From: JAAYPI01 sp963668615
GTDB taxonomy: Bacteria; Bacteroidota; Bacteroidia; Bacteroidales; Paludibacteraceae
Length of the DNA: 64,000 nt
Direction of reading: 5' to 3'
Assembly (NCBI GenBank): GCA_963668615.2
Contig: CAXXCL010000003.1
Span: 248,001 to 312,000 of the forward strand
This document shows positions 36,302 to 45,292 of the stretch, one piece after another. The position numbers and the translations under genes were made by a program. Position 1 is the stretch's first letter. Each line of letters opens with the position of its first letter. Below the pieces are notes generated by a model. The model worked only from the letters and a program-made list of their open reading frames with translations, was not told the origin of the DNA and did no database searches.

Positions 36302-37195
36302 TTAACTACCTATGTTTTGCGGTTTTTTATATTTCCAACGACGGTGACTCCACAAATAATAGGCAGGTTCTCTGAGTATAGTTTTTTCCATCATTCTCAT
36401 ATATAATTCCGTCATTTCAAATTCAGAAGTCTTTGCTACATTTTTGGTCATAGGAATAACATCTATCTCATAATATCCGCGTTTTACTTTTTTTACATCA
36501 AAATAAACCATTCCGTATGCCAATGGACGAGCAATACGCTCAGCACCATCAAGCACAGGGGTATCCTGATTTAAAAATGTAGTCCAATAATGTATATTTC
36601 TAACGGATGGAGTTTGGTCTGCAATAAAACCGGCAACCACCTTTTTATTTTTCTTTCTACAAGTTAAAATAGACCGAAAAGCACTATCTTTTTCCACGCA
36701 AATTGCACCAAACTGCTGACGAAGAACAAGCATCATCCGGTCAAAATTTTTATTTTTCAATTTACGATATAATTGCATAACCGTGGCTTCGCGAGAAATA
36801 TATAAAGCCGATGATGCAGCCCACTCCCAATTTCCATAATGACCTAACATAACAAGACAACCATCTTGAACAGCGATAACGTCATCTATCACATCAATAT
36901 TTTTGTATACAACATGCTGCTTCATTTCCTTTTCAGAAATATGAAACAATTTTAATGTTTCAACAATAGTATCGCAGAAATGATGATAAAATCGTTTTTC
37001 GAGTTCCAATCGTTCTATTTCATTTTTTTCAGGAAAAGAATTTGTAAGATTCAATCGTACGACCTTCAACCTATATTTAATTAATTTATAAATAATCAAA
37101 TATAGGAAATCAGAAAGCACATAAATAGCGAAGAATGGTAACCGAGCAACTAACTTCAAAAACGCACTAAAAACACCGAAAAGAGCTTTTTTCAT
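36302..37195 (-). CDS. Lipid A-type acyltransferase (LpxL/HtrB family)
   Basis: The product has 297 residues from the ATG at 37195 (MKKALFGVF); the longer frame starts with TTG. One N-terminal membrane segment is followed by the catalytic HYGNWEWA motif (H-x4-E), VVAGFIADQTP and a C-terminal YYLWSHRRWKYK, all typical of the family that adds secondary acyl chains to lipid A or related lipids at the inner membrane. It lies between the small acidic protein and the glycosyltransferase in a likely operon. Confidence 0.9.
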   Translation of the reverse strand: MKKALFGVFSAFLKLVARLPFFAIYVLSDFLYLIIYKLIKYRLKVVRLNLTNSFPEKNEIERLELEKRFYHHFCDTIVETLKLFHISEKEMKQHVVYKNIDVIDDVIAVQDGCLVMLGHYGNWEWAASSALYISREATVMQLYRKLKNKNFDRMMLVLRQQFGAICVEKDSAFRSILTCRKKNKKVVAGFIADQTPSVRNIHYWTTFLNQDTPVLDGAERIARPLAYGMVYFDVKKVKRGYYEIDVIPMTKNVAKTSEFEMTELYMRMMEKTILREPAYYLWSHRRWKYKKPQNIGS

Positions 37196-37255
37196 TTTTC
37201 TCTTCTTCAAAAGGATGGGAAAATTAATGTTACGAAAAAATATTATGACAAAATG

Positions 37256-37579
37256 CTAATCGTTAAAGATACCTATTGACTTAGAATATTCATATTCCGC
37301 ATCCAACAGAACTTGGACATTTTCAGGAGAAAAATTAACCATCTTATCTTTCTTGGCACATTTCAACACATAGTTAAATAATTCTTCTTCATCTATATCA
37401 ACTTCTTCAACTACATCTTCATCCAAATAACCCTTCGAATCATAAAAATCATAGATAACATCTAGTAAATACTGAATGTCATCATCATCAAATACAGTTT
37501 TTAGATTGTCGGGCAAATACTTCAAAATAAAGGAGATTGCAGCATCATCGTCAAACTCCAACAATTCTTCTTCAGCCAT
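37256..37579 (-). CDS. Small acidic conserved protein of unknown function
   Basis: The product has 107 residues from the ATG at 37579 (MAEEELLEFDDDAAISF). It is very acidic, with clusters such as FDDDDIQYLL and DEDVVEEVDIDEEE, and has no signal peptide or membrane segment. It is probably an all-helical cytosolic protein. It stands first in a likely operon with the acyltransferase and glycosyltransferase; TATCTTTA (37616-37609, minus) is a possible -7 element. I do not recognise a functional family. Confidence 0.75.
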   Translation of the reverse strand: MAEEELLEFDDDAAISFILKYLPDNLKTVFDDDDIQYLLDVIYDFYDSKGYLDEDVVEEVDIDEEELFNYVLKCAKKDKMVNFSPENVQVLLDAEYEYSKSIGIFND

Positions 37580-37686
37580 AATTTTAAGTTTAGATTTTAA
37601 ACATATGGTAAAGATACAAATCAATTTTTAACAACCAATGAGTTTTAAATAATTTTATAAAAAGAGACGGATAATGAATTTATTAA

Positions 37687-37694
37687 TAACTTTG
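37687..37694 (+). promoter_or_regulatory. Promoter -7 element of panB
   Basis: TAACTTTG, 28 bp before the ATG at 37723; the leader would be about 22 nt. Confidence 0.5.
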
Positions 37695-37722
37695 CACTTT
37701 TATTAATAAAAACGCATACAAT

Positions 37723-38541
37723 ATGTCAGTTCATAATGATGATTCACGCAAAGTAACGACCCACCGCTTGATGGAAATGAAATCTCGAGGGGAGAAAATT
37801 ACTATGATTACAGCCTATGATTACTCTATGGCAAGTATTGTTGATCAGTCTAATATGGATGTTATTTTGGTAGGAGATTCCGCATCAAACGTTATATGTG
37901 GTAATGTAACGACCCTGCCAATCACCCTAAACGAAATGATTTTCATGGCAAAATCAGTAACTAAAGCTGTGAAAAGAGCCTTAGTTGTAGTGGATATGCC
38001 ATTTGGCACCTACCAAGGCAATTCATTGGAGGCTGTAGCATCTGCCATCCGAATCATGAAAGAAACAGGTGCCGACTGCTTAAAAATAGAAGGTGGAGAA
38101 GAAATTATTGAGTCGGTAAATCGCATTCTTTCCGCAGGGATTCCTATTATGGGACACCTTGGTTTAATGCCTCAATCAATTAATAAGTACGGCACATATA
38201 CGGTAAGAGCAAAAGATGATGATGAAGCGACTAAATTGATTAAAGACGCACTTTTGTTGGAAGAAGCCGGATGTTTCGCTATAGTATTGGAGAAAATACC
38301 GGCAGAACTTGCCGGAAAAGTGGCAAAAAAATTACACATACCGATTATTGGAATCGGAGCTGGTGGCTATGTTGACGGACAAGTATTAGTCATGCACGAT
38401 ATGCTGGGAATAAGTCAGGGATTTTCACCACGTTTTCTCCGTCGATATGCAAACTTGAATGATATTATGTCTAATGCATTTAAGCAATACATAGAGGACG
38501 TGAAAAGTGGCGATTTTCCTAACGAAAGCGAACAATATTAA
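37723..38541 (+). CDS. panB: 3-methyl-2-oxobutanoate hydroxymethyltransferase
   Basis: The product has 272 residues. It is a TIM-barrel enzyme with MITAYDYSMASI, ILVGDSASNVICG (metal-binding aspartate), VVDMPFGTYQG, KIEGGEEI, PIMGHLGLMPQS and the catalytic glutamate in IVLEKIPAELA. It adds a hydroxymethyl group from methylene-tetrahydrofolate to ketoisovalerate in pantothenate synthesis. Single-gene unit with its own promoter and terminator. Confidence 0.96.
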   Translation: MSVHNDDSRKVTTHRLMEMKSRGEKITMITAYDYSMASIVDQSNMDVILVGDSASNVICGNVTTLPITLNEMIFMAKSVTKAVKRALVVVDMPFGTYQGNSLEAVASAIRIMKETGADCLKIEGGEEIIESVNRILSAGIPIMGHLGLMPQSINKYGTYTVRAKDDDEATKLIKDALLLEEAGCFAIVLEKIPAELAGKVAKKLHIPIIGIGAGGYVDGQVLVMHDMLGISQGFSPRFLRRYANLNDIMSNAFKQYIEDVKSGDFPNESEQY

Positions 38542-38545
38542 CCAT

Positions 38546-38580
38546 AAAAAAGGTTGCATAGTAGAATGCAACCTTTTTTT
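38546..38580. terminator. Bidirectional terminator between panB and nadC
   Basis: AAAAAAGGTTGCAT (38546-38559) pairs perfectly with ATGCAACCTTTTTT (38567-38580); runs of T follow on both strands. Confidence 0.9.
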
Positions 38581-38598
38581 ATCATTATTCTCATCAAA

Positions 38599-39438
38599 CT
38601 ATACTGCTTTAAAACTCATATCTAGGCTTTTGACTGAATGAGTAAGTGCTCCAACGGAAATATAGTCGACACCACATTCCGCATAGGTGCGTAAGGTATC
38701 AAATGTTATCCCGCCTGAAGATTCGGTTTCATATCTTCCATTAATAATTTCGACTGCTTTTTTCGTGTTTTCAGGAGTAAAATTATCCAACATAATGCGG
38801 TCGACTCCACCTAACTTAAGTACCCTGCCCAATTCTTCAAAATTGCGTACCTCAATCTCTATTTTCAAAGATTTGCCCTTTTCTTTGCAATATTTTTGTG
38901 CAGAAAGAATCGCATTTTCTATACCGCCAGCAAAATCAACATGATTATCTTTTAACAAAATCATATCAAAAAGACCAATACGATGATTTTCTCCCCCACC
39001 CAATTTTACAGCTTGTTTTTCCAACAAACGTAGTCCGGGAGTAGTTTTTCTAGTATCTAACACTTTCGTTTTCAATCCTTCGAGTTGCTTCACGTATTTT
39101 CGGGTGACAGTAGCCACGCCACTCATACGTTGCATAATATTGAGCATCAATCGTTCTGTTTGTAGTAAAGAAAGAATTTTACCCTCCACTTCAAATGCCA
39201 CATCACCAACATTTACTTCGGAACCGTCTTTTATAAAAACTGTCATTTTTAAACTAGGATCAAATGCATTGAAAATTTCGCGTGCTACTTCAACACCTGC
39301 AAGCACACCTTTTTCTTTTATAATCAAGCGGGATTTACCAACGGCAGACTCCGGAATACATGATAAGGATGTGTGGTCACCATCTCCAATATCTTCTAAA
39401 AACCAATATTGGATGAGTTCTTGATATGTCTTATTCAT
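38599..39438 (-). CDS. nadC: Nicotinate-nucleotide pyrophosphorylase (carboxylating)
   Basis: The product has 279 residues. Motifs are EDIGDGDHTSLSCIPES at the start, NIMQRMSGVAT, DTRKTTPGLRLLEKQAVKLGG (phosphoribosyl site), LLKDNHVDFAGG, and VDRIMLDNFTP. It turns quinolinate and PRPP into nicotinate mononucleotide in NAD synthesis. Its start overlaps the stop of the DUF4783 gene by eight bases. nadD, acting in the same pathway, lies 940 bp away in a separate unit. Confidence 0.96.
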   Translation of the reverse strand: MNKTYQELIQYWFLEDIGDGDHTSLSCIPESAVGKSRLIIKEKGVLAGVEVAREIFNAFDPSLKMTVFIKDGSEVNVGDVAFEVEGKILSLLQTERLMLNIMQRMSGVATVTRKYVKQLEGLKTKVLDTRKTTPGLRLLEKQAVKLGGGENHRIGLFDMILLKDNHVDFAGGIENAILSAQKYCKEKGKSLKIEIEVRNFEELGRVLKLGGVDRIMLDNFTPENTKKAVEIINGRYETESSGGITFDTLRTYAECGVDYISVGALTHSVKSLDMSFKAV

Positions 39439-39841
39439 TTGTTTGATCTATTCTAAGTTGGCATATTAATGATCTATTATCTACCTTTTTAATCAATAAA
39501 TACACCCTGAATTTTTTATTATTTGAAGAAGTAAAGCTTCCTATTACAAAACTTGAACTCTCTTTTATTCCTTTATGAGATACATTGAAAGAGAGTGCAG
39601 GATTTCCAGCAAAAAAAGATTGCAAAATAGATGCTCCCTGTGTTTTGGTATAAATACCGACTTTATCACCTACAATGGAAAACTCAACTTTATCGTTTAA
39701 ATAATATGCAATCGCACTAGCATTACCCTTCTGAAAAGCATCTGAAACCTCATCTATCATATTAAGTTGGGCACTTGACGTAAAAAAAGGTGCCACAAAA
39801 AACATGGTTAAAACGAGATATTTCAGATTCTTTTTTTTCAT
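39431..39841 (-). CDS. DUF4783 exported protein
   Basis: The product has 136 residues from the ATG at 39841, which starts a signal peptide ending TSSAQ. The rest (SDAFQKGNASAIAYYLNDKV, TKTQGASILQSFF, KKFRVYLLIKKVDN) looks like a small NTF2/SnoaL-type alpha+beta fold and fits DUF4783. The family is confined to Bacteroidota and of unknown function. It overlaps nadC by eight bases and is translationally coupled to it, but the export signal argues against a role in NAD synthesis. Confidence 0.78.
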   Translation of the reverse strand: MKKKNLKYLVLTMFFVAPFFTSSAQLNMIDEVSDAFQKGNASAIAYYLNDKVEFSIVGDKVGIYTKTQGASILQSFFAGNPALSFNVSHKGIKESSSFVIGSFTSSNNKKFRVYLLIKKVDNRSLICQLRIDQTNE

Positions 39842-39886
39842 TTCGACCAATTCAGCGAAATTGTTTAAATTTTTCAGATATTTGTG

Positions 39887-39894
39887 CAAACATA
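39887..39894 (-). promoter_or_regulatory. Promoter -7 element of the DUF4783-nadC unit
   Basis: TATGTTTG on the minus strand, 45 bp before the ATG at 39841. It overlaps the region just upstream of the divergent rlmH start (39905). Confidence 0.45.
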
Positions 39895-39904
39895 AAGAAA
39901 AAAA

Positions 39905-40378
39905 ATGAAAATAGCACTACTTGTTGTTGGAAAAACCACCGACAATCATCTTCAAAATTGCATTGCAGAATACTTCAAAAGGTTAACGCATTATATTCCG
40001 TTCGAGATACAAATCATACCCGAATTAAAAAACACAAAAGGTTTATCATTCGAAGTTCAAAGAGAAAAAGAAGGCGAATTAATACTGAAAAGTCTTGCTG
40101 ACGCTAATGAAGTTATCTTATTAGATGAAAAAGGAACTCAATTCACTTCTTTGGAATTTTCTCAGCAAATAGAGAAACAATTAGGTAGTGGAAAGAAAAA
40201 AATTGTTTTTGTGATAGGAGGTCCATACGGATTCTCAAAAGATGTTTATGACCTAGCCAATAGTAAAATTTCACTTTCTAAAATGACTTTTTCGCATCAA
40301 ATGATTCGCCTTATTTTTGTAGAACAACTTTATCGAGCTATGACCATTTTAAAAAACGAACCTTATCATCACGAATGA
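39905..40378 (+). CDS. rlmH: 23S rRNA (pseudouridine-1915 N3)-methyltransferase
   Basis: The product has 157 residues, the normal size. The SPOUT-fold SAM site is visible as EVILLDEKGTQFTSLEFS and VFVIGGPYGFS; the C-terminal SKMTFSHQMIRLIFVEQLYR and NEPYHHE are the family signature. It methylates a pseudouridine in helix 69 of 23S rRNA at the subunit interface. It ends one base before the convergent nadD stop. Confidence 0.96.
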   Translation: MKIALLVVGKTTDNHLQNCIAEYFKRLTHYIPFEIQIIPELKNTKGLSFEVQREKEGELILKSLADANEVILLDEKGTQFTSLEFSQQIEKQLGSGKKKIVFVIGGPYGFSKDVYDLANSKISLSKMTFSHQMIRLIFVEQLYRAMTILKNEPYHHE

Positions 40379-40957
40379 TCAACGATACAACTTATATTTC
40401 TGAATAAAGTCAAACACAAGAGTATCCACCATAGACTCGAAATTTTTACCTTGTTGAATATTTTCTCTTACCTCCGTAGAAGAAAACTTGAATAACGGTG
40501 CTCCTTCCATAAAAATCATTTGAGGATAATCCTTTCGTTCCTTACTTATGTCTGAAAACTGCCGTGGGTAAACTATAATCGGATATTTTTTCAAAATTTC
40601 AAGATAATTTTTCCATTTATTGAACGTTGGGACATTGTCACTCCCAATTATCAATGTAAAGTCACTACTGGGGTAATTTTTCGACAGGTAGGTCAATGTA
40701 TCAATGGTATACGATGGTTTGCTTAAATGAAATTCCACATCACAAATTTTCGTATTGGGTACATTTGCAACAGCCATGCGAACCATTGCCAACCGCATAT
40801 CATCACACAATAATTTTTCTGTTTGTTTTAGAGGATTTTGAGGAGAAATAACGAACCAAATTTCATCCAACGAGGTACAGTGCAAGAGATATTTTGCCAA
40901 TTCGACATGTCCGACGTGTATGGGATTAAAAGAGCCAAAATACAATCCTACTTTCAT
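40379..40957 (-). CDS. nadD: Nicotinate-nucleotide adenylyltransferase
   Basis: The product has 192 residues. The nucleotidyltransferase site is GLYFGSFNPIHVGHVEL (HxGH at 14-17), with LIIGSDNVPTFNKW and the C-terminal FSSTEVRENIQQGK. It adenylates nicotinate mononucleotide in NAD synthesis. Its ATG overlaps the gmk stop by four bases. The order yicC-gmk-nadD is a common Bacteroidota operon. Confidence 0.96.
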   Translation of the reverse strand: MKVGLYFGSFNPIHVGHVELAKYLLHCTSLDEIWFVISPQNPLKQTEKLLCDDMRLAMVRMAVANVPNTKICDVEFHLSKPSYTIDTLTYLSKNYPSSDFTLIIGSDNVPTFNKWKNYLEILKKYPIIVYPRQFSDISKERKDYPQMIFMEGAPLFKFSSTEVRENIQQGKNFESMVDTLVFDFIQKYKLYR

Positions 40958-41526
40958 GCTTTTTTTGATAAGAATTCACGAATAACCGTTTCTGCTTCTT
41001 TTCGAGCCCTTTCCAAATCGTCATTTACAATTATTGCATCAAATTGAGGAGCAAAAGTCATTTCGTAGGCAGCCTTTTCTATCCTTTTTTGTATCATTTC
41101 CGCACAATCCGTAGCTCTATGAAGCAGCCGCTTTTGCAATTCTTCAACACTCGGTGGCTGAATAAACAAAGTAAGTGTTTGTTCCGGATACTGTTTTTTT
41201 ATGTTTAATCCACCTAACACATCTACATCAAAAACAACATTTCTACCTTGACCGGTAATTCTTTCAATCTCGGTTTTTAAAGTTCCATAAAAACAGTCTT
41301 TATAAACTTCTTCGTACTCCAAGAAATCACCTTGTATTATTCTCCGTTCAAAATCTTCTACCGACAAAAAATAATACGCTACCCCATCTTGCTCCGTTCC
41401 GCGAGGTTGTCTTGTGGTTGCTGAAATAGAAAACTCCAAATTGAGACCCGCTTCCAGCAAAAACTTCATAATGGTAGTCTTTCCAGAGCCGGAGGGTGCC
41501 GATAAGACAATTAGTTTACCCTGCAT
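40954..41526 (-). CDS. gmk: Guanylate kinase
   Basis: The product has 190 residues. P-loop LSAPSGSGKTTIM at the start, the GMP-binding SATTRQPRGTEQDGVAYYFL segment, and VFDVDVLGG with the following QPPSVEEL. It phosphorylates GMP to GDP. It sits between yicC (27 bp upstream) and nadD (overlap of four bases). Confidence 0.96.
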   Translation of the reverse strand: MQGKLIVLSAPSGSGKTTIMKFLLEAGLNLEFSISATTRQPRGTEQDGVAYYFLSVEDFERRIIQGDFLEYEEVYKDCFYGTLKTEIERITGQGRNVVFDVDVLGGLNIKKQYPEQTLTLFIQPPSVEELQKRLLHRATDCAEMIQKRIEKAAYEMTFAPQFDAIIVNDDLERARKEAETVIREFLSKKA

Positions 41527-41553
41527 ATCAAATTTTTCTTATCGTCTTTTTAA

Positions 41554-42429
41554 TTAAAGCACATTAAGTACTTGTTCTTTTATCTGTTCCAATTCATCCT
41601 TCATAAGTACAACAATGCGTTGCATTTCACTATGATTGGCTTTTGAACCGAGGGTGTTTATTTCACGACCCATTTCTTGAGCTATGAAACCGAGCTTCTT
41701 CCCCGCTGATTTTTCGGTCTTCATGGTTTCTATAAAATAGCGTAAATGATTTTTCAATCTTTCTTTTTCTTCATTTACGTCCAACTTTTCAATATAAAAA
41801 ATCAATTCTTGTTCAAGCCTATTTTTGTCGTAAGTCACTTTATCATCAATTGCTTGTAAATTTTGCTCCAATCGTTGTTTGATTTTTTCAACTCTTTCGC
41901 CTTCATACAAAGATATTTGACCTAAGAGTTTTTCTATATTTTCTATTTTCTTTTCAAAGATAGATTCAACGGCTTTACCTTCTTGCTGTCTAAAAGTTAT
42001 AAGGTTGTCCAAACATTGAGCAATGGCATTTTTAATCACAATCCATTCTGTTTCTTGCAATTCCTGCGTTTCAGTTTTCATTACATCAGGAAAACGGAAC
42101 AAAATATCAAACCAATTTGCCGGTTTTTCTATGCCGGTTTTATCTGCAATCTCCGTTATTTGTTGCAAATAATTTTGAAAGGCTACAACATTTATTTTAG
42201 TAACAGAATCGCCAACAGAATTGTCCACATACAAAGAAAAATCGACTTTTCCTCTTTCCAATTTCTGTGATATATCATTTCTTATCTCAATATCTTTTTC
42301 TCGGTACAAAGAAGAAAGACGAGTAGAAAGGTCTAATTGTTTACTGTTTAAAGATTTAATTTCAACAACAATTTTTTTATTGTCATATTCACAAACGGCA
42401 TTACCGTATCCTGTCATCGATTGTATCAT
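41554..42429 (-). CDS. YicC-family RNA-processing protein
   Basis: The product has 291 residues. The N-terminal MIQSMTGYGNA and VEIKSLNSKQLDLS and the C-terminal GKKLGFIAQEMGREINTLGSKA, ending in DELEQIKEQVLNV, are the signature of the family. YicC proteins were shown to be endoribonucleases that affect small-RNA turnover in E. coli. It is first in the yicC-gmk-nadD operon and has a promoter at 42451-42458. Confidence 0.93.
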   Translation of the reverse strand: MIQSMTGYGNAVCEYDNKKIVVEIKSLNSKQLDLSTRLSSLYREKDIEIRNDISQKLERGKVDFSLYVDNSVGDSVTKINVVAFQNYLQQITEIADKTGIEKPANWFDILFRFPDVMKTETQELQETEWIVIKNAIAQCLDNLITFRQQEGKAVESIFEKKIENIEKLLGQISLYEGERVEKIKQRLEQNLQAIDDKVTYDKNRLEQELIFYIEKLDVNEEKERLKNHLRYFIETMKTEKSAGKKLGFIAQEMGREINTLGSKANHSEMQRIVVLMKDELEQIKEQVLNVL

Positions 42430-42450
42430 ATACTTTATATTTATCTTTCA

Positions 42451-42458
42451 CAAAAGTA
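42451..42458 (-). promoter_or_regulatory. Promoter -7 element of yicC-gmk-nadD
   Basis: TACTTTTG on the minus strand, 21 bp before the ATG at 42429; leader about 15 nt. Confidence 0.5.
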
Positions 42459-42542
42459 CTTCTTTTAAGAAAAAAAACGTCACATTAGCGACACAAAACA
42501 AAGAAAAACATTTTTTATGAACATTTTTTCAATCGAAAAATA

Positions 42543-42550
42543 TAAATTTG
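42543..42550 (+). promoter_or_regulatory. Promoter -7 element of tsaB
   Basis: TAAATTTG, 21 bp before the ATG at 42572; leader about 16 nt. A T-rich stretch (42516-42531) lies at the -33 distance. Confidence 0.5.
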
Positions 42551-42571
42551 CAGTCTACAAATAATATTTTT

Positions 42572-43261
42572 ATGCCGGTTATTTTACACATCGAAACTTC
42601 CACCAATGTTTGTTCGGTTACCCTATCTGAAAATGGAAAAATTTTATTTGAAAAAATAGATGTTCAAGGGCAAAATCATAGTAAAGTTTTAGGTATATTT
42701 GCAAAAGACATTTTAAACAATGCAAAAAACGACAACAAAACGATAGATGCTGTTGCTATCAGTTGCGGACCGGGTTCTTACACAGGTTTACGCATCGGTG
42801 TTTCTTTTGCAAAAGGATTGTGTTATGGTTTAAATGTTCCTCTAATAGCAATTAACACATTAAAGTTGATGGCTTATGGATTCGTAGTCGAAGAAAATCC
42901 CGAAAAAAGCTCTCTTCTTTGTCCTATGATTGATGCTCGCAGAATGGAAGTTTATTCTGCTTTTTTTAATACAGATTTAGAAGAAATAAGACCCACCTCA
43001 GCAGACATTATTGATGAGAGTTCTTATCTTGATCTTTTACAAAAACGAGTTTATTTTTTTGGGAACGGGTCAGAAAAATGCAAAACTCAAATTACGCATC
43101 CAAATGCTTACTTTGTAAGCGACAAAACGCCCTTATCAAAATATATGATTTCGCTTGCGGAAAAAGATTTTGAAGAATACAACTTTAAAGATACAGCTTA
43201 TTTTGAACCCTTTTACCTAAAAGAATTTATTGCTTCAACGCCTAAGAATAAAGTATTTTAG
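42572..43261 (+). CDS. tsaB: tRNA threonylcarbamoyladenosine biosynthesis protein TsaB
   Basis: The product has 229 residues from the ATG at 42572 (MPVILHIETSTNVCSVTLS); an upstream in-frame TTG lies within the promoter and is excluded. The ASKHA-fold signature is DAVAISCGPGSYTGLRIGVS, with PMIDARRMEVYSAFF. TsaB binds TsaD and TsaE to modify A37 of ANN-decoding tRNAs. It heads a unit with the DUF4290 gene and murA. Confidence 0.95.
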   Translation: MPVILHIETSTNVCSVTLSENGKILFEKIDVQGQNHSKVLGIFAKDILNNAKNDNKTIDAVAISCGPGSYTGLRIGVSFAKGLCYGLNVPLIAINTLKLMAYGFVVEENPEKSSLLCPMIDARRMEVYSAFFNTDLEEIRPTSADIIDESSYLDLLQKRVYFFGNGSEKCKTQITHPNAYFVSDKTPLSKYMISLAEKDFEEYNFKDTAYFEPFYLKEFIASTPKNKVF

Positions 43262-43318
43262 ATTCGAAACGAATACTTTCCCATTTCATCAAAAATAGAT
43301 TTAGAACAATAACAACGA

Positions 43319-43921
43319 ATGAAATATTACACTGAATACGAGAGAATGATTATGCCCGAATACGGACGCAACATTCAACAAATGGTAAATCACGCACTAA
43401 CAATCGAAGACAAAGGAGAAAGAACTCGATGCGTACGCACAATAATCAACATCATGGGAAATTTGTTTCCGCATTTACGTGACGTAAATGACTTCCGCCA
43501 TAAACTTTGGGATCATTTAGCCATTATGTCTAATTTTCAACTTGATATTGATTATCCATACGAAGTTCCTCAAAAAAACATCTTATATACAAAGCCGGAA
43601 CGTGTTGATTACCCGCATTTAGATGTAAAATACCGTCACTACGGAAGAACTCTTCCTTTGATGATTCAGAAAGCTTCTCTGTACAAAGACGGAGAAGAAA
43701 AAGACCAGCTTATTTCGTTGCTTGCCAATCACATGAAAAAATGTTTTCTTACATGGAATAAAGAAGTGGTTGACGATAAGAAAATATTTGATGATTTGCG
43801 TGAACTTTCCAATGGCGTTCTTAACTTTACAGAAAATTCAGTAAAGCTGAAAGAATCAAAAGATATTTTAGCCAATAACAACAAGAGCAGAAGCAAACAA
43901 CGTAACAAACAAAAAAAGTAA
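43319..43921 (+). CDS. DUF4290 protein
   Basis: The product has 200 residues. It starts MKYYTEYERMIMPEYGRNIQ and contains HLRDVNDFRHKLWDHLAIMS, both typical of DUF4290, a helical family limited to Bacteroidota and of unknown function. It has no signal peptide and ends in a lysine- and asparagine-rich basic tail (NNKSRSKQRNKQKK), which could bind nucleic acid. It lies four bases before murA and after tsaB. Confidence 0.82.
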   Translation: MKYYTEYERMIMPEYGRNIQQMVNHALTIEDKGERTRCVRTIINIMGNLFPHLRDVNDFRHKLWDHLAIMSNFQLDIDYPYEVPQKNILYTKPERVDYPHLDVKYRHYGRTLPLMIQKASLYKDGEEKDQLISLLANHMKKCFLTWNKEVVDDKKIFDDLRELSNGVLNFTENSVKLKESKDILANNNKSRSKQRNKQKK

Positions 43922-43925
43922 TGCT

Positions 43926-45233
43926 ATGTGTTCATTTGTTATAGAAGGTGGTCACGAATTAAGAGGTGAAATTATCCCTCAGGGTGCTAAAAATGAGGCC
44001 TTACAGGTTATTTGTGCGACACTGCTCTCCAGCGAAAAAATTACCATTAATAACATTCCCAATATTCTTGATGTAAATAACCTTATTGCCCTACTTAAAG
44101 ACATGGGCGTGGAGATTTGCAAATTGGGAGATAATTCTTACAGCTTTGAAGCAAAAGAGATAAACCTTGACTATTTTCAAAGTCAAGATTTTCATTCCAA
44201 AAGTTCTTCTTTACGGGGTTCTGTTATGCTTGTAGGTCCTTTGGTTGGTCGTTTTGGCCGTGCTGTTGTTGCTAAACCCGGAGGCGATAAGATTGGTCGA
44301 CGGAGATTAGATACGCATTTTATTGGCATTCAAAAATTAGGAGCCAATTTTATTTATGATGCCCAGAATAGGGCTTATCAAATAGAAGGCAAGAATCTTA
44401 GGGGATGTTATATGCTCTTAGATGAGGCTTCGGTAACGGGAACAGCCAACATCATTATGGCAGCTGTTTTGGCAACAGGAACAACCACTATTTACAATGC
44501 AGCTTGTGAACCATACATACAACAGCTTTGCAAAATGCTGAACAGTATGGGTGCAAAAATTAGTGGAATTGCTTCTAACTTGCTCACAATAGAAGGAGTA
44601 TCTGAGTTACACGGATGTGTGCATCAAATATTGCCGGACATGATTGAGATCGGAAGCTTTATCGGTATGGCAGCCATAACAAATTCCGAAATTACTATCA
44701 AAAATGTTTCTTATGAAAATTTGGGAATGATTCCTGATAGTTTCCGAAAATTAGGAATTCAATTATTTGTCAAAGACGACGACATTATTATCCCTAAACA
44801 AACAAGTTATACCATTGAATCGTACATGGACGGTTCTATCATGACCATTGCTGACGCTCCTTGGCCAGGTCTTAGTCCTGACCTTCTAAGCGTAATGTTA
44901 GTGGTAGCAACAAAGGCACAAGGAAGCATTTTGATTCACCAAAAAATGTTTGAAAGCAGATTATTCTTTGTGGATAAATTAATTGATATGGGAGCTCAAA
45001 TAATTTTGTGTGACCCTCACCGGGCAACGATTATCGGATTAGGAGAAAGATTCAAATTACGCAGTGCTGTCATGAGTTCACCCGATATTCGTGCTGGTAT
45101 TGCATTGCTTATTGCCGCTATGGGTGCCGAAGGCACAAGTATTATTCACAACATTGATCAAATAGACAGAGGATACGAAAATATTGATGAACGCATCAAT
45201 CGTTTAGGAGGGAAAATAACAAGACAAGAATAA
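43926..45233 (+). CDS. murA: UDP-N-acetylglucosamine 1-carboxyvinyltransferase
   Basis: The product has 435 residues. MurA makes the first committed intermediate of peptidoglycan. Lys22 and Asn23 (GAKNEALQV) are present, as is the DIRAGIALLIAAM segment. The active-site loop reads KPGGDKIGRRRLDTH: residue 121 is aspartate where E. coli has Cys115, the residue alkylated by fosfomycin. The aspartate form is active in other bacteria and is insensitive to the drug. The gene starts four bases after DUF4290. Confidence 0.95.
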   Translation: MCSFVIEGGHELRGEIIPQGAKNEALQVICATLLSSEKITINNIPNILDVNNLIALLKDMGVEICKLGDNSYSFEAKEINLDYFQSQDFHSKSSSLRGSVMLVGPLVGRFGRAVVAKPGGDKIGRRRLDTHFIGIQKLGANFIYDAQNRAYQIEGKNLRGCYMLLDEASVTGTANIIMAAVLATGTTTIYNAACEPYIQQLCKMLNSMGAKISGIASNLLTIEGVSELHGCVHQILPDMIEIGSFIGMAAITNSEITIKNVSYENLGMIPDSFRKLGIQLFVKDDDIIIPKQTSYTIESYMDGSIMTIADAPWPGLSPDLLSVMLVVATKAQGSILIHQKMFESRLFFVDKLIDMGAQIILCDPHRATIIGLGERFKLRSAVMSSPDIRAGIALLIAAMGAEGTSIIHNIDQIDRGYENIDERINRLGGKITRQE

Positions 45234-45292
45234 CTTGCCCCAATCTTGAGAAAGCATTCTTGTCCTGAAATATAAATTTTATAGAACTTTTC

